DNA of 64,000 nt from Leptolyngbyaceae cyanobacterium (GTDB lineage: Bacteria; Cyanobacteriota; Cyanobacteriia; Cyanobacteriales; Aerosakkonemataceae): positions 1-64,000 of the forward strand of contig DATNQN010000035.1 in NCBI GenBank assembly GCA_036703985.1, written 5' to 3'. Within the stretch, counting starts at the first letter, position 1, and every line of letters starts with the position of its first letter. The position numbers were made by a program, and so were the translations under genes. The notes beneath the pieces were generated by a model, which had not been told where the DNA came from, searched no databases, and saw only the letters and a program-made list of their open reading frames with translations. Positions 19,471 to 28,017 of this stretch are shown here, piece after piece.

Positions 19471-19818
19471 TCATAAAGGCAGGTATTGAACGCGATTAGC
19501 AAATTCTTCAATATCGCAAGCTTTGGCAATTATTTCCAAGTCGTGTACGCACTCACCAATAGAAACTATCAATTTATGAGCGTAAATCACACCAGAAAAG
19601 TAGATTCCTTCTGTTTGACGGCGATTAGCTTCTGCTAAAAAATCCTCATCTTGTGTAAACAAGACACGCTGAAGCTCAGTTGCTCGATCTAGGATAGTGG
19701 GATCGGGAAAACTCCTAAGTCCGTCTTCTTGAACTGTTAGAACATCTATACTCCTCTGTTGCAATCCAGTTGTTATTGCTCGATGCACGTTTTCATCCAT
19801 GTACAAGGCTAAACTCAT
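19471..19818 (-). CDS. DUF5615 PIN-like toxin candidate
   Basis: A 115-residue protein of the DUF5615 (Mut7-C-like PIN) type. The acidic residues expected at a nuclease centre are present in ALYMDENVHRAI (residues 4-15) and LFTQDEDFLAEA. Proteins like this are putative RNases paired with DUF433 antitoxins. It overlaps the upstream DUF433 gene by 4 bases, the arrangement of a translationally coupled type II toxin-antitoxin operon. Activity is inferred from family and context. Confidence 0.82.
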   Translation of the reverse strand: MSLALYMDENVHRAITTGLQQRSIDVLTVQEDGLRSFPDPTILDRATELQRVLFTQDEDFLAEANRRQTEGIYFSGVIYAHKLIVSIGECVHDLEIIAKACDIEEFANRVQYLPL

Positions 19819-20156
19819 TTGATCAATCCTTGCGCCCGAAGTCTTTTAGATATTGGAGATTCACCTGCTTCTTTGCGTAAACGTTCTGCATACTCGAAGC
19901 GTCGTTCCATATCTGCATCAATTTCGGCTTTATGTTCCCAGTAATAAGCTAAGGCAGAATGTATTTGACTCATAGTTAAATGAGGATATTGAAAGTGCAG
20001 TTCTTCAGGACTCCAACCATAAGCATAAACAGAGGTGATTAATTCGACTACCTTCATTGTGCTACTGACAATAATAGGTACATTGTTGGCATCAAGATGT
20101 ACGTATTTATGATCGGTGGGCGTGAATTGAGCGGTTGTGTTTGTTAATTGAGTCAT
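19815..20156 (-). CDS. DUF433 antitoxin candidate
   Basis: A 113-residue DUF433 protein: HTH-like VVELITSVYAYGWSPEELHF and YPHLTMSQIHSALAYYWEHK are the family hallmarks. DUF433 proteins bind DNA and neutralise the partner PIN-like toxin. It is the upstream gene of the pair; its start lies just inside a short A/T-rich gap after the Uma2 gene. It has a C-terminal extension with charged residues ending in RLRAQGLIK. Confidence 0.82.
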   Translation of the reverse strand: MTQLTNTTAQFTPTDHKYVHLDANNVPIIVSSTMKVVELITSVYAYGWSPEELHFQYPHLTMSQIHSALAYYWEHKAEIDADMERRFEYAERLRKEAGESPISKRLRAQGLIK

Positions 20157-20203
20157 AATGGTTATTTAATAGGTTGTGTTATTTTTTATTTTAGGCGATC
20201 GTA

Positions 20204-20788
20204 CTAAATACCTTGAATCACGCTGCTAAATAACCGCTCAACAGGACAACTAAAGCCAGGTAAAAGTGGACTGGTTAAATTATCTTCTCTATATAAAGTA
20301 ACAGCTAGTTTTAAAACTCCATTTTCTCGGCGATAAATTTCTATTTTGATTTGTATGCGGTCAAAAATCCAATATTCTCGAACTCCTTGAGAGGAATAGA
20401 GTTTTAATTTTAATTCCCGATCTCTTCTTTCCTGTGTTTCTCCGGGAGATAATACTTCTATGATTAATTCTGGCACACCCGTTAAATGTCCTGCCTCATC
20501 TAATATTTCTGCTAAACGTTCGTTGCTCGCCCAAACTACATCGGGAATTACATTATCCGCATCTGTGAAAATAATTCCCGGAGTTGTTGCCGCATCTCCT
20601 AAACCTGATTGTCTAGACCAAATTTTTAACTCGGTGCAAACGTTGTCAGCAACATTTTGATGTTTCCAGTCAGGCGCTTTAGTCACAAATAATTCTCCAT
20701 CAATAATTTCATAACGTTTGCCGTTGTCTGGGAATAATTCCAAGTCTGCGGTTGTCCATCGTACTTTGTTTGTTAGTGTGGGAGACAT
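20204..20788 (-). CDS. Uma2 family (DUF820) endonuclease-like protein
   Basis: A 194-residue PD-(D/E)XK-type protein of the Uma2 family, greatly expanded in cyanobacteria. The core is visible as VIPDVVWASNERL (catalytic Asp), PELIIEVLSPG (Glu) and KLYSSQGVREYWIFD. Function is unproven; members are often near mobile or toxin-antitoxin loci, as here. It is separated from the DUF433 gene by 47 bases on the same strand. Confidence 0.88.
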   Translation of the reverse strand: MSPTLTNKVRWTTADLELFPDNGKRYEIIDGELFVTKAPDWKHQNVADNVCTELKIWSRQSGLGDAATTPGIIFTDADNVIPDVVWASNERLAEILDEAGHLTGVPELIIEVLSPGETQERRDRELKLKLYSSQGVREYWIFDRIQIKIEIYRRENGVLKLAVTLYREDNLTSPLLPGFSCPVERLFSSVIQGI

Positions 20789-21070
20789 AATATTAAGTCC
20801 AGATTTAGTTATTAGACATTTTTAGCACAGTGTTTATTTAATGATAACAGCGAACCAGAAACTGGGTTTAGGTTTGGCTGGCTATTTTATTTATTTACTC
20901 TTTGACAATTTGCAAAATATTAGGTCATAATCGATAAGTTTGTTGCTGTATATATATTTTAGTAGTTTTGAGGATTAGTGCGATCGCATTTTGATTAAAG
21001 GATTGGGGAGATGGTGCGATCAAACAAAAGCCACACTTCACCTTATGCACATTTGAATTGAATCAAAAAA

Positions 21071-21559
21071 CTAATTAGCAGTGCCGTTTCTGAAGTCGAG
21101 GTCTTGTATTGGCAGATCTGAAGCTTGTGAAGTTGGTATTCTCAGATTAATAACAATGACTAATTGATTTTGTTCAATATTTATATTAGTTATATTAACA
21201 ACACTGTTTTCTGGCAACAAGCTACTGACAGGCATTTTAGCAGAAGAACGACTTTTATAACCCGCATCTTCAAGCCATTCTGCAATATTTCTCCAGTTTT
21301 CTATCTTTTCATTACATTTGTCCAGCAAATTTTTAACGTATCTATAAATACTGGCACTCAGATCAGTTTCTACTCCCTTGACAGTCTTGCCTAACTTTTC
21401 GGCTATTTCAGAGGGGCTATAACCACAAAGCAACCCCCGTAAATGTAACTTCTCGATGGGGGTGAGACGCTTTCCTTTTATGGATGCTAGATCGCTATAA
21501 AGTGTTTCCAAGTCCCAGTGATTTGCTGCTTCAGCAAATTGTTCGTCAGTAAATGCCAT
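21071..21559 (-). CDS. HTH protein of the cyanobacterial conflict-system type
   Basis: A 162-residue protein. The N-terminal 80 residues contain LTPIEKLHLRGLLCGYSPSE, then IAEKLGKTVKGVETDLS, a LuxR-like helix-turn-helix of the type found at the N-terminus of many cyanobacterial AAA/NACHT/WD40 signalling proteins. Here it is joined to a short C-terminal beta-rich segment (NITNINIEQNQLVIVINLRI) instead of an NTPase. It is divergent from the small membrane protein and AAA remnant, so it may be their regulator. This role is inferred from context. Confidence 0.65.
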   Translation of the reverse strand: MAFTDEQFAEAANHWDLETLYSDLASIKGKRLTPIEKLHLRGLLCGYSPSEIAEKLGKTVKGVETDLSASIYRYVKNLLDKCNEKIENWRNIAEWLEDAGYKSRSSAKMPVSSLLPENSVVNITNINIEQNQLVIVINLRIPTSQASDLPIQDLDFRNGTAN

Positions 21560-21752
21560 AGCTGGGGAGTATAAAAAAATTCCTGATGTAATCCTAGCGT
21601 AATTCCTGGTTTTTATCAGTAGTTAGCTAATAAGAGCAAGCTTAACATCAGTAAAAAGCATACATTAGGGCGAGTCAAGAAAGAGAGAGGCATAACTTAA
21701 AGCTCCCGATGTTTTCCTGGCTCCAAACAACACAAAATAAGGAGGATCAGCA

Positions 21753-22148
21753 ATGGAACCTATATCAATATCAACAGCACTTATAGTCAAATGGGCTGTG
21801 GGCTTAGTTGTTGCGGCTGTAGCGGTAAAATTGACCGTTGCTCTAATTAAGGTTTGGCGCGGTCTTAACCAATGCGTTGAAGAAATTACGGAGGAAAAAC
21901 TCGCAAAAAAAATAAAAAAAGGCAAACTTGATTCCAAAATTGACAAGATTACCGCAATAATTGAACCTCTAGCAGACGAGGTAATAAAGTCTGGATCGCA
22001 ACTTGTTAAAGTCGTAGTTTGGGCTGAAGATATAAACGGAAATGAAGCTAAATTAGGCAAAGAAACAATATCATATAGTAGCGCCGAATACGAAACTAAA
22101 AAATATCTCGATCAAGGTCAAGGTTTTGAAGTTACATGGACAAATTAA
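21753..22148 (+). CDS. Small single-span membrane protein of unknown function
   Basis: A 131-residue protein: an N-terminal membrane helix (about 9-35), a Lys-rich segment (EEKLAKKIKKGKLDSKIDK), then a soluble tail ending in FEVTWTN. The ribosome site AAGGAGG lies about 10 bases before the ATG. I do not recognise a family. It precedes the truncated AAA+ gene by about 95 bases and may have formed an operon with it. Confidence 0.6.
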   Translation: MEPISISTALIVKWAVGLVVAAVAVKLTVALIKVWRGLNQCVEEITEEKLAKKIKKGKLDSKIDKITAIIEPLADEVIKSGSQLVKVVVWAEDINGNEAKLGKETISYSSAEYETKKYLDQGQGFEVTWTN

Positions 22149-22244
22149 ATACCAATAACTCACTTATCCTTACGAAAGGAGTTGTGTCACACTATTCTGG
22201 TCAAAGTTAGGTTTAATGAATCAAACTAAATTTTGGAGACATTA

Positions 22245-22913
22245 GTGGCTGAAAAGTACATCGATAAATACTGGCAAAGAAAAATTCCAGGTCGCTTTGG
22301 CAGTAAAGAAAAAGTCCTGTTTTTGACAGCACAAGGACTACCAGCTACTTTCAATGAAGGAGTTGCACGTCCAGAGCAACAAATTGTAACACACATTTTT
22401 GACAAACTGGTAGATCCTGTTTTCGAGATTGTTGAAAAGTACAAGGAAAGAGCAGGCGCACCTACACCCAAAGTTATTCTTCAGTTTGCAATTCCTTCAA
22501 ATGTCGAAGCTGAGAAAACTACAGGACGCGAGCAAGTTCAACAGCAAGCTTTTTCAGAAGAACAGCCTGATATTGAATATCCAATTGAGGAAGCCCGTTG
22601 GTCATTAGACAAAGTGATTTTGCCTAATCAAACAAGAATTAATTTAGAAGAGACTTTAAATCTCATTAGAAAGCATGACCTGATCTACAAAAAATGGGGT
22701 CTAGCTTCTGTTTTAGGTAATACGTCACCAGCAATATCAATCAACTTGTTTGGCCCACCAGGTACAGGCAAAACTCGATGCGCTGAGGGAATTGCTCACG
22801 CTTTAGGGAAAAAGCTTTTACGGATAAACTTTGCACAATTGGAGAGCAAATTTGTCGGTCAGACTAGCCAGAATATTATAGCTGTATTGAAATTAAAGCA
22901 TCTCTTGAATTAG
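22245..22913 (+). pseudogene. Truncated AAA+ ATPase (C-terminal half missing)
   Basis: The GTG at 22245 follows GGAG by 6 bases and gives 222 residues. The N-terminal part is a conserved linker (YPIEEARWSLDKVILPNQ), then Walker A GPPGTGKTRCAEGIAHALGK, and LESKFVGQTSQNI typical of AAA+ proteins. The homology stops at about IIAV; the frame then runs into KLKHLLN and a stop, so Walker B, sensors and arginine finger are absent. The 3' end overlaps the cut 3' end of the minus-strand PIN gene, marking a deletion or recombination joint near 22880-22900. It is unlikely to be an active ATPase. Confidence 0.78.
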
Positions 22914-23073
22914 CCCTTCTGATTTGATTCAGGCGCCCATACATTTGTTCTTCAAACGTAATAATTGTTACAGTGATTTCTTGAGGGCTAACTGCACTAA
23001 CACGCTTAATTATTAATGGATGTCCCTGTTGAAAAAGCGAAACGCAATCCGTATCAAGTATCCATAGACTCAC
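22876..23073 (-). pseudogene. Truncated VapC-type PIN toxin (N-terminal part only)
   Basis: The 65-residue frame opens as a VapC toxin (MSLWILDTDCVSLFQQGHPL), with the first catalytic Asp in LDTD and a Glu in TFEEQMYGR. Intact PIN toxins run to about 130 residues with two more acidic positions; here the reading ends with ALISIQL at the joint with the AAA remnant. It overlaps the antitoxin gene by 4 bases, the original operon structure. The toxin is very probably dead. Confidence 0.78.
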
Positions 23074-23447
23074 TTTTCTATATCCTCTGCATCCAATTGC
23101 TCGTAATAAGCTTCCATTTCTGCATCCCGTTCTTGGCGATAGGCTTCAATATCTGCTAATACTTCATCAAAGTCGGGATCGTCTTTGAATATACCAGCGA
23201 ACTTCATCCAAGGATGTTCTAGTGGCGGTACTTCAATTTCTAAAGAAACTATTTCCGCTTTTTCTAAACGTGCTATTAAAAATTGACGTACATTTGTTAG
23301 TGCTTCTTCGCGGGTAGTACCTGTAGCTTTACAATCAGGTAAACCCCACACTGTTGCACAATAAAAACCTGCTTTCTCTTCAATTAATACCGAATAATTA
23401 CACTTATTCAAAGTCTCGTTTTTATCAAGCAAAGATTGGGCATCCAT
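23070..23447 (-). CDS. HicB-like antitoxin, orphaned
   Basis: A 125-residue protein with the HicB-type fold: YSVLIEEKAGFYCATVWGLPDCKATGTTREEALTNV matches the partial-RNase-H antitoxin core in shorter pieces (YSVLIEEKAG, ATVWGLPDCKA). The acidic C-terminal tail (DFDEVLADIEAYRQERDAE) would contact a toxin. It is coupled to a truncated vapC, so it is a surviving antitoxin without a working partner; it could still bind its operator or protect against related toxins. Confidence 0.75.
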   Translation of the reverse strand: MDAQSLLDKNETLNKCNYSVLIEEKAGFYCATVWGLPDCKATGTTREEALTNVRQFLIARLEKAEIVSLEIEVPPLEHPWMKFAGIFKDDPDFDEVLADIEAYRQERDAEMEAYYEQLDAEDIEK

Positions 23448-23584
23448 ATAATTTAATGTGGCTAACTATTCATACTATTATAACTTCTAACTGCCAAATT
23501 AATCAAACTTCATCAACTATACCTATCCCCCTAAAAACTTATTTCCTTATTCTCTAATTATCTGCATAATAATCAAACAAAAGA

Positions 23585-23605
23585 CTTCTTGAAATACAAG
23601 AAGCC
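23585..23605 (-). terminator. Terminator downstream of the GST gene
   Basis: On the minus strand GCTTCTTG and CAAGAAGT form an 8-base stem around TATTT, followed by CTTTTGTTT. It would work for the GST gene 41 bases upstream on that strand. Confidence 0.65.
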
Positions 23606-23645
23606 TTTTGGTTATAAAATCATCCAAACATTTTCTAGCTTTAAC

Positions 23646-24203
23646 TTAACTTCTGCCGCCAAAAGCTTTTTGAAAAGCCGGACGTTCAGACAATCGCTTC
23701 ATGTAATCCAAAATAGCCGGATAATCGCTCAAATCCAACTTCAGCATCATGGGAATGTAAGCTAAAACCGAGCCAACTGCTACATCTGCTACGCTGAATT
23801 CTTCTCCTAGCAAATAAGGTTGCTGCTCGAAAATTTGATTTAATGGCGGGAACAAACGAGGCATTTCGCGATCGCGATTTGCTTCTTGAAACACTCCATT
23901 TACTAATGTTGAATTAGCAAACAACACCCACTGAGCTAGGATAGCCTTTTGCTCTGGTTGTGTTCCTACATTTCCATATTTTTCAGCCAAATAAAGCAGA
24001 ATTGCGCCGGATTCCCAAAGTTTTAAATCCCCATCCACTATACTAGGGACTTTTCCCATCGGATTAATACCTAAATATTCGGGTTGTCGGTGTTCCCCAT
24101 TTTGCATATCCAACATGACAAATTCAAAGGGAATACCCAATTCTTCTAAGTACCACTGTACGATCGTAGCCCGACTGCGGGCGCTGCCATATAGTTTCAA
24201 CAT
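23646..24203 (-). CDS. Glutathione S-transferase family protein
   Basis: A cytosolic GST-like protein of 185 residues if started at the internal ATG (MLKLYGSARSRATIVQWYLE), which is where family members begin and which is preceded by GTGGGAAA. An upstream ATG at 24245 would add 14 residues without homology or ribosome site. The thioredoxin-like domain includes NPMGKVPSIVDGDLKLWESG with the Pro and Glu-Ser of the glutathione site. The helical C-domain has SVADVAVGSVLAYIP. The substrate is unknown. It is monocistronic with its own terminator. Confidence 0.88.
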   Translation of the reverse strand: MLKLYGSARSRATIVQWYLEELGIPFEFVMLDMQNGEHRQPEYLGINPMGKVPSIVDGDLKLWESGAILLYLAEKYGNVGTQPEQKAILAQWVLFANSTLVNGVFQEANRDREMPRLFPPLNQIFEQQPYLLGEEFSVADVAVGSVLAYIPMMLKLDLSDYPAILDYMKRLSERPAFQKAFGGRS

Positions 24204-24392
24204 TTGGTTTCCCACTGTTTCAATTTGTAAAGCAAGGTTGGTCATCGGTGAAACAGGAAAAAAAGAAGTCTAAAAGAGAAAGTCCGAACTAAAGAATTTT
24301 CTTTTCCTCACAGTTTCTTCCGATTTCCCCATACTCAGATCTTGCACGATTCTCAACAGGACCTGAGCGTACCTCTTAAATTGGAAAATATA

Positions 24393-24857
24393 TCAGAGAA
24401 CCTTATGGGTATATTCGTGCTGCTTCACATTGTCCTCCGTTCTGACGATGCGTTGCGAATTAAGTACTCGTTTTCGTTCTGTAGAAAAATTGAAGTCTCG
24501 GCGCGTTGTTCCCAAGGGAATAAAAGATTGAGCTTCCCGACGGCGCTTGTAAGTGCGGACGGCTGCGATCGCTCTTTCTGGAAAATCATCGCAGAATTGA
24601 GTTTCTGGTGGAAAATCAGCTGGTTTTTGGGGAGTATCCCCTGATAGCACGGTTCCCAAAGTGGTAGCATAAGCCATTTGGTAGGAAGTGGGAATACCTT
24701 TGACGAGAGCTTCTAAAGCTGCTGAGGGGATCGGTTCAACGATGAGGACTTGATGTACTTGTCCTTCTTCTTTGACAAAGCAGGCGGCTAAACCTAGTAC
24801 TAAATAGTCATCTGGGGATACATCATTAGCATTGGGAGACAGGAGGGCGGTTGTCAT
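24393..24857 (-). CDS. Conserved cyanobacterial hypothetical protein
   Basis: A 154-residue protein found, as far as I recall, only in cyanobacteria, with no known function. It opens with LLSPNANDVSPDDYLVLGLA and CFVKEEGQVHQVLIVEPIPS, then a Lys/Arg-rich middle (YKRRREAQSFIPLGTTRRDF). There is no signal peptide or membrane span. It is alone on the minus strand, 190 bases from the GST gene. Confidence 0.65.
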   Translation of the reverse strand: MTTALLSPNANDVSPDDYLVLGLAACFVKEEGQVHQVLIVEPIPSAALEALVKGIPTSYQMAYATTLGTVLSGDTPQKPADFPPETQFCDDFPERAIAAVRTYKRRREAQSFIPLGTTRRDFNFSTERKRVLNSQRIVRTEDNVKQHEYTHKVL

Positions 24858-25222
24858 GAGAATTTCTTATTTAACCCGAACGAAGGATGGATAAATCTCT
24901 ATATGGTTGGATTTTACCGCTCAATTGGGTATCTAGGACTTTCCGGATAAATAGAGTTAAGTAGCGATAGAAATTGCCGTGGGGGGAGATGGCGTCAGGA
25001 CTCTTTCAGGAATGTTCTTAAATAAACCTGTAGTTTTTACTTAGTAGACGAATTCACAACTGACCACCGATGTTGTCTTTCCTTTAACACATAGGCTGCC
25101 ATTGCGATTTATCTTACTAAAGACACATGAGCAAGTGACACAACAGACAGATCGTATTTTGGCGGGAAATTCATAAAGTGATGGTGAGGAGCCAAACGTA
25201 CCATTAAGGATGGTAAGGTCGC
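24858..25222. other. Divergent intergenic region upstream of the TPR gene
   Basis: It holds the promoters of two divergent genes. No RNA gene or repeat was recognised. Near the TPR start, ACCATTAAGGATGGT (about 25200-25214) is a short inverted repeat overlapping the ribosome-site area. Confidence 0.4.
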
Positions 25223-25963
25223 ATGAAAGCTAGCTCTTTTTTAAATAATCACGATTTTTCTAATCATCGGTGTCACTCTACTGTTGTCCCAGAATCAGAA
25301 GAGCCTGATTCAAATCAGCAGCATTTTCAAAGGCGTCCGGGGCGGAAGCTGCAAGTGGTTTCTAGTTTAGAGTCTACCCAGATCGAGGGAGATTCTACCA
25401 GCTTACGCCTACTGGCTCGTGAGAAAGTGCAACAAAGTAATTACGCTCAAGCGATCGAGATTTTCAACTGTCTGATCGATCGCCACCCCAGCGATGCCAA
25501 CGATTATAACAATCGAGGGCTGATTTATTTTCAGAGCGGTCAATTGACTAAGGCGATCGCGGATTATAACAAAGCCATCCAACTGAATCCCTATTTGGCT
25601 GGTGCTTACAATAACCGGGCTAATTACTACGCCGCGCGAGGACGATTAGAAGAAGCTTTAGCTGACTATGATAAGGCGATCGATCTCAATCCGCTGCACG
25701 TTAGAGCTTGGATTAACCAAGGAATAACTTATCGAGATTTGCAGTTATACGATCGAGCAATTGACAATTTCGATTTTGCTTTACGCTTGGGTCAGCTAAA
25801 AGGCTATATTTTAGCCCAACGGGGTCGTACCTATCATTTGATGGGGGACTGGAATTATGCAGTGGCTGACTACCGACGCGCCCTAGATGAGTTATCAGAT
25901 GGGCGTCGGCGTCAGCAAGTAGAAAACTGGTTAAACGATTTACTCAGTCCTATCCTAGATTAA
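25223..25963 (+). CDS. Tetratricopeptide repeat protein
   Basis: A 246-residue protein with an unstructured, polar N-terminus (about 1-60) and five TPR units from about residue 70: NNRGLIYFQSGQLTKAIADY, NNRANYYAARGRLEEALADY, and similar. These make a helical protein-protein scaffold. There is no membrane or catalytic domain. Proteins of this kind in cyanobacteria often aid photosystem or pilus assembly, but nothing here shows which. It is convergent with the next gene. Confidence 0.85.
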   Translation: MKASSFLNNHDFSNHRCHSTVVPESEEPDSNQQHFQRRPGRKLQVVSSLESTQIEGDSTSLRLLAREKVQQSNYAQAIEIFNCLIDRHPSDANDYNNRGLIYFQSGQLTKAIADYNKAIQLNPYLAGAYNNRANYYAARGRLEEALADYDKAIDLNPLHVRAWINQGITYRDLQLYDRAIDNFDFALRLGQLKGYILAQRGRTYHLMGDWNYAVADYRRALDELSDGRRRQQVENWLNDLLSPILD

Positions 25964-25975
25964 TTAACTTATGCT

Positions 25976-26407
25976 TTAAGGTAATGAAGCTGACCGATCT
26001 GCTCGATCGGGTTCGTTCGTATTCTTATCTAATAAAACCACTTGACGCCTGCTCGGATCGACTCGATGGCTCTGTTCTTGCATCACCTCTTTCGCTTGCT
26101 GGGGATCGAAGGAGCGGCTGAAGTCTTTTTGCAAGCGATCGACTCGTTGTTCTGTTTGGGTTACTTCGGTTTGGATTTCCTGCAATTTTACCTGCACTGA
26201 TTTATGATAAGGCAATAACTGCACTAAAGCACCAATCGCTGCTGTTGATAAAAGAATATTCACTACCAACTTGGCAGTTGTTTCTATAGTAATGATGGTA
26301 GCTGACTGATTTCGCTTAACTCGATGATGAGTGCGAGCAACTCGACGAGAGGGAACGGGTTTCAGTGCAGGTTCTAAGGGCGGTCTTAAGGGTTGAATGG
26401 CGTTCAT
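25976..26407 (-). CDS. Single-span membrane protein with coiled coil
   Basis: A 143-residue protein: a basic N-terminus (SRRVARTHHRVKRNQ), one membrane helix (about 45-64, KLVVNILLSTAAIGALVQLL), then a coiled coil (VKLQEIQTEVTQTEQRVDRL) and a polar tail. The layout resembles FtsL/DivIC-like septum proteins but I see no sequence match, so it stays hypothetical. It lies upstream of and on the same strand as psaM's terminator region. Confidence 0.65.
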   Translation of the reverse strand: MNAIQPLRPPLEPALKPVPSRRVARTHHRVKRNQSATIITIETTAKLVVNILLSTAAIGALVQLLPYHKSVQVKLQEIQTEVTQTEQRVDRLQKDFSRSFDPQQAKEVMQEQSHRVDPSRRQVVLLDKNTNEPDRADRSASLP

Positions 26408-26666
26408 GGTTCTGAAAAGCTTTTCGTCCTAAAGTACAACCGAAGCTAAGTCGTTGACGGGAATTAGCGCTTCACGCAAAAGCTTTACCTGAAATGGTAC
26501 AACTCCCTCATGAGCAATATAAAGTATCCCGCTCAGCTGGACGACCGTCAGCCGGCAGCAGCGTCCATACTAGCAGTTGAACGCTCTTACTACCAGATTA
26601 TCTACACCCATCCGTATCGATCGCCTGGAAATTTTGTACTTGATTAAGGAAATAGCTAATTTTTGC

Positions 26667-26696
26667 AAAAAAGGGGTGGCTGGTGAGCGCACCCCC
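26667..26696 (-). terminator. Terminator of psaM
   Basis: On the minus strand GGGGTG and CACCCC pair around an inner GCT/AGC stem, followed by TTTTTT. It lies about 50 bases after the psaM stop. Confidence 0.8.
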
Positions 26697-26745
26697 GTCA
26701 GTAGGTTAAAGGAAGCGATCGGCCTTAAACAGCCAATCAGTTTGT

Positions 26746-26841
26746 TTATTTATAAAGTTCGGTAGCCAGACGGAAAGCCAGAATACCGGGAATTAGCGCT
26801 ACGACAAGAGCTACGAAAACTTGGGTATCGGATAAAGACAT
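26746..26841 (-). CDS. psaM: Photosystem I reaction centre subunit XII
   Basis: PsaM is a 31-residue one-helix subunit at the trimer face of photosystem I. The frame reads [20 protein letters not shown], then [11 protein letters not shown], which is the standard sequence. A textbook AGGAGGT ribosome site lies 8 bases upstream on the minus strand. Confidence 0.97.
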   Translation of the reverse strand: MSLSDTQVFVALVVALIPGILAFRLATELYK

Positions 26842-27173
26842 GGTTTGTTTACCTCCTGATGTACGGATACATGGATAGTTCGTTCACCAATTTCGGCTAA
26901 AAAGCCTCTGGAAGGAATACTTTGTAACAAGTTGCAACAAAACTAAAACACACCCCCAGACCTGGAGAATTTGTTCGGAGGTAGCAAATTGGCCGATCTC
27001 GGCTTACCGATCGCCCGCGTTGACCCTAGTCATACTTTACTTTTATTTATGGTTCTCTTTAAGGTACAATAGAAGTTCATGTTTAAAATTAATAAACATA
27101 AGCTAGGCTTACTAAATAAAAATCTTTGCCTGGTTGCTTTTGTTAAATAACTCTCAGATTCAAAAAATCCTTA
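26842..27173. other. Divergent promoter region psaM/terC
   Basis: This 332-base gap must hold the psaM promoter (minus strand) and the terC promoter. No yybP-ykoY-type manganese riboswitch could be recognised before terC. No other feature was seen. Confidence 0.4.
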
Positions 27174-27893
27174 ATGCTCGACCAAATAGTTAACTCTCCG
27201 TATAATCAGGGAATAGAAGCGCTGCTGCTGCTGGGAATTTTAGTAGCTTTAGAAGCAGTTTTATCAGCCGATAACGCGATTGCCCTTGCTGCGATTTCCC
27301 AAGGTCTTGAAGATAGCAATCTACAGCGCAAAGCACTTAACTTGGGATTATTAGTGGCTTACGTGCTGCGGATGAGTCTAATTTTAACGGCAACTTGGGT
27401 AACTAAATTCTGGCAATTTGAGGTTTTAGGTGCTGCTTATTTACTTTGGTTGACGTTTCAATATTTTGCCTCTAATGAGGATGATGCACATCACCACCAC
27501 GGGCCTCGCTTTGCTTCTTTATGGCACGCTATTCCAATGATTGCATTTACGGATTTGGCATTTTCTTTAGATAGCGTAACCACTGCGATCGCGGTTTCTA
27601 AAGAAACTTGGCTAGTTTTGACTGGGGCAACCATCGGAATTATTACGCTTCGTTTCATGGCCGGATTATTCATCCGTTGGCTCGACGAATTCGTTCACTT
27701 GGGAGATGCGGGCTACATCACGGTTGGGCTAGTAGGAGTGCGTTTGCTCTTAAGAGCAATTAACCCAGATTTAGTGCCGCCAGAGTGGTTAATGATTTCT
27801 ACAATTGCCTTGATATTCTTGTGGGGATTTTCCAAACGTAGTAATCGCGAACTAGAAACTGAAATAGAGCCGAGCAAGTCCGAGCGCAAATAA
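27174..27893 (+). CDS. TerC family integral membrane protein
   Basis: A 239-residue protein with seven or so membrane helices and the paired acidic motifs of the TerC family: LSADNAIALAA (about 34-44) and AFSLDSVTTAIAV (about 132-144). A His cluster (DDAHHHHGP) sits in the cytoplasmic loop between. TerC-type proteins move Mn2+ or insert thylakoid proteins, depending on subgroup; the acidic pairs suggest metal export, but the substrate is not determined by the sequence alone. Confidence 0.88.
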   Translation: MLDQIVNSPYNQGIEALLLLGILVALEAVLSADNAIALAAISQGLEDSNLQRKALNLGLLVAYVLRMSLILTATWVTKFWQFEVLGAAYLLWLTFQYFASNEDDAHHHHGPRFASLWHAIPMIAFTDLAFSLDSVTTAIAVSKETWLVLTGATIGIITLRFMAGLFIRWLDEFVHLGDAGYITVGLVGVRLLLRAINPDLVPPEWLMISTIALIFLWGFSKRSNRELETEIEPSKSERK

Positions 27894-28017
27894 GGGAGTA
27901 GGCGATCGCATTGGGCATATTTTTGCTAAAGTGCGATCGCGCTTGATGGTAAGAAATTTTTGGCTCTAATTTTAAATGAGATAATTTTCTGACTTCATTT
28001 TTTTATTGATAATTCAG

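Noticed and set aside
24204-24245. Longer N-terminus of the GST
   Set aside because: No homology and no ribosome site; the family begins at the internal MLKLYG.
26577-26765. Open frame on the + strand over the psaM terminator
   Set aside because: It lies antisense to psaM's 3' end and terminator and has no protein-like character.
26900-27173. yybP-ykoY manganese riboswitch before the TerC gene
   Set aside because: No matching conserved loops are seen.
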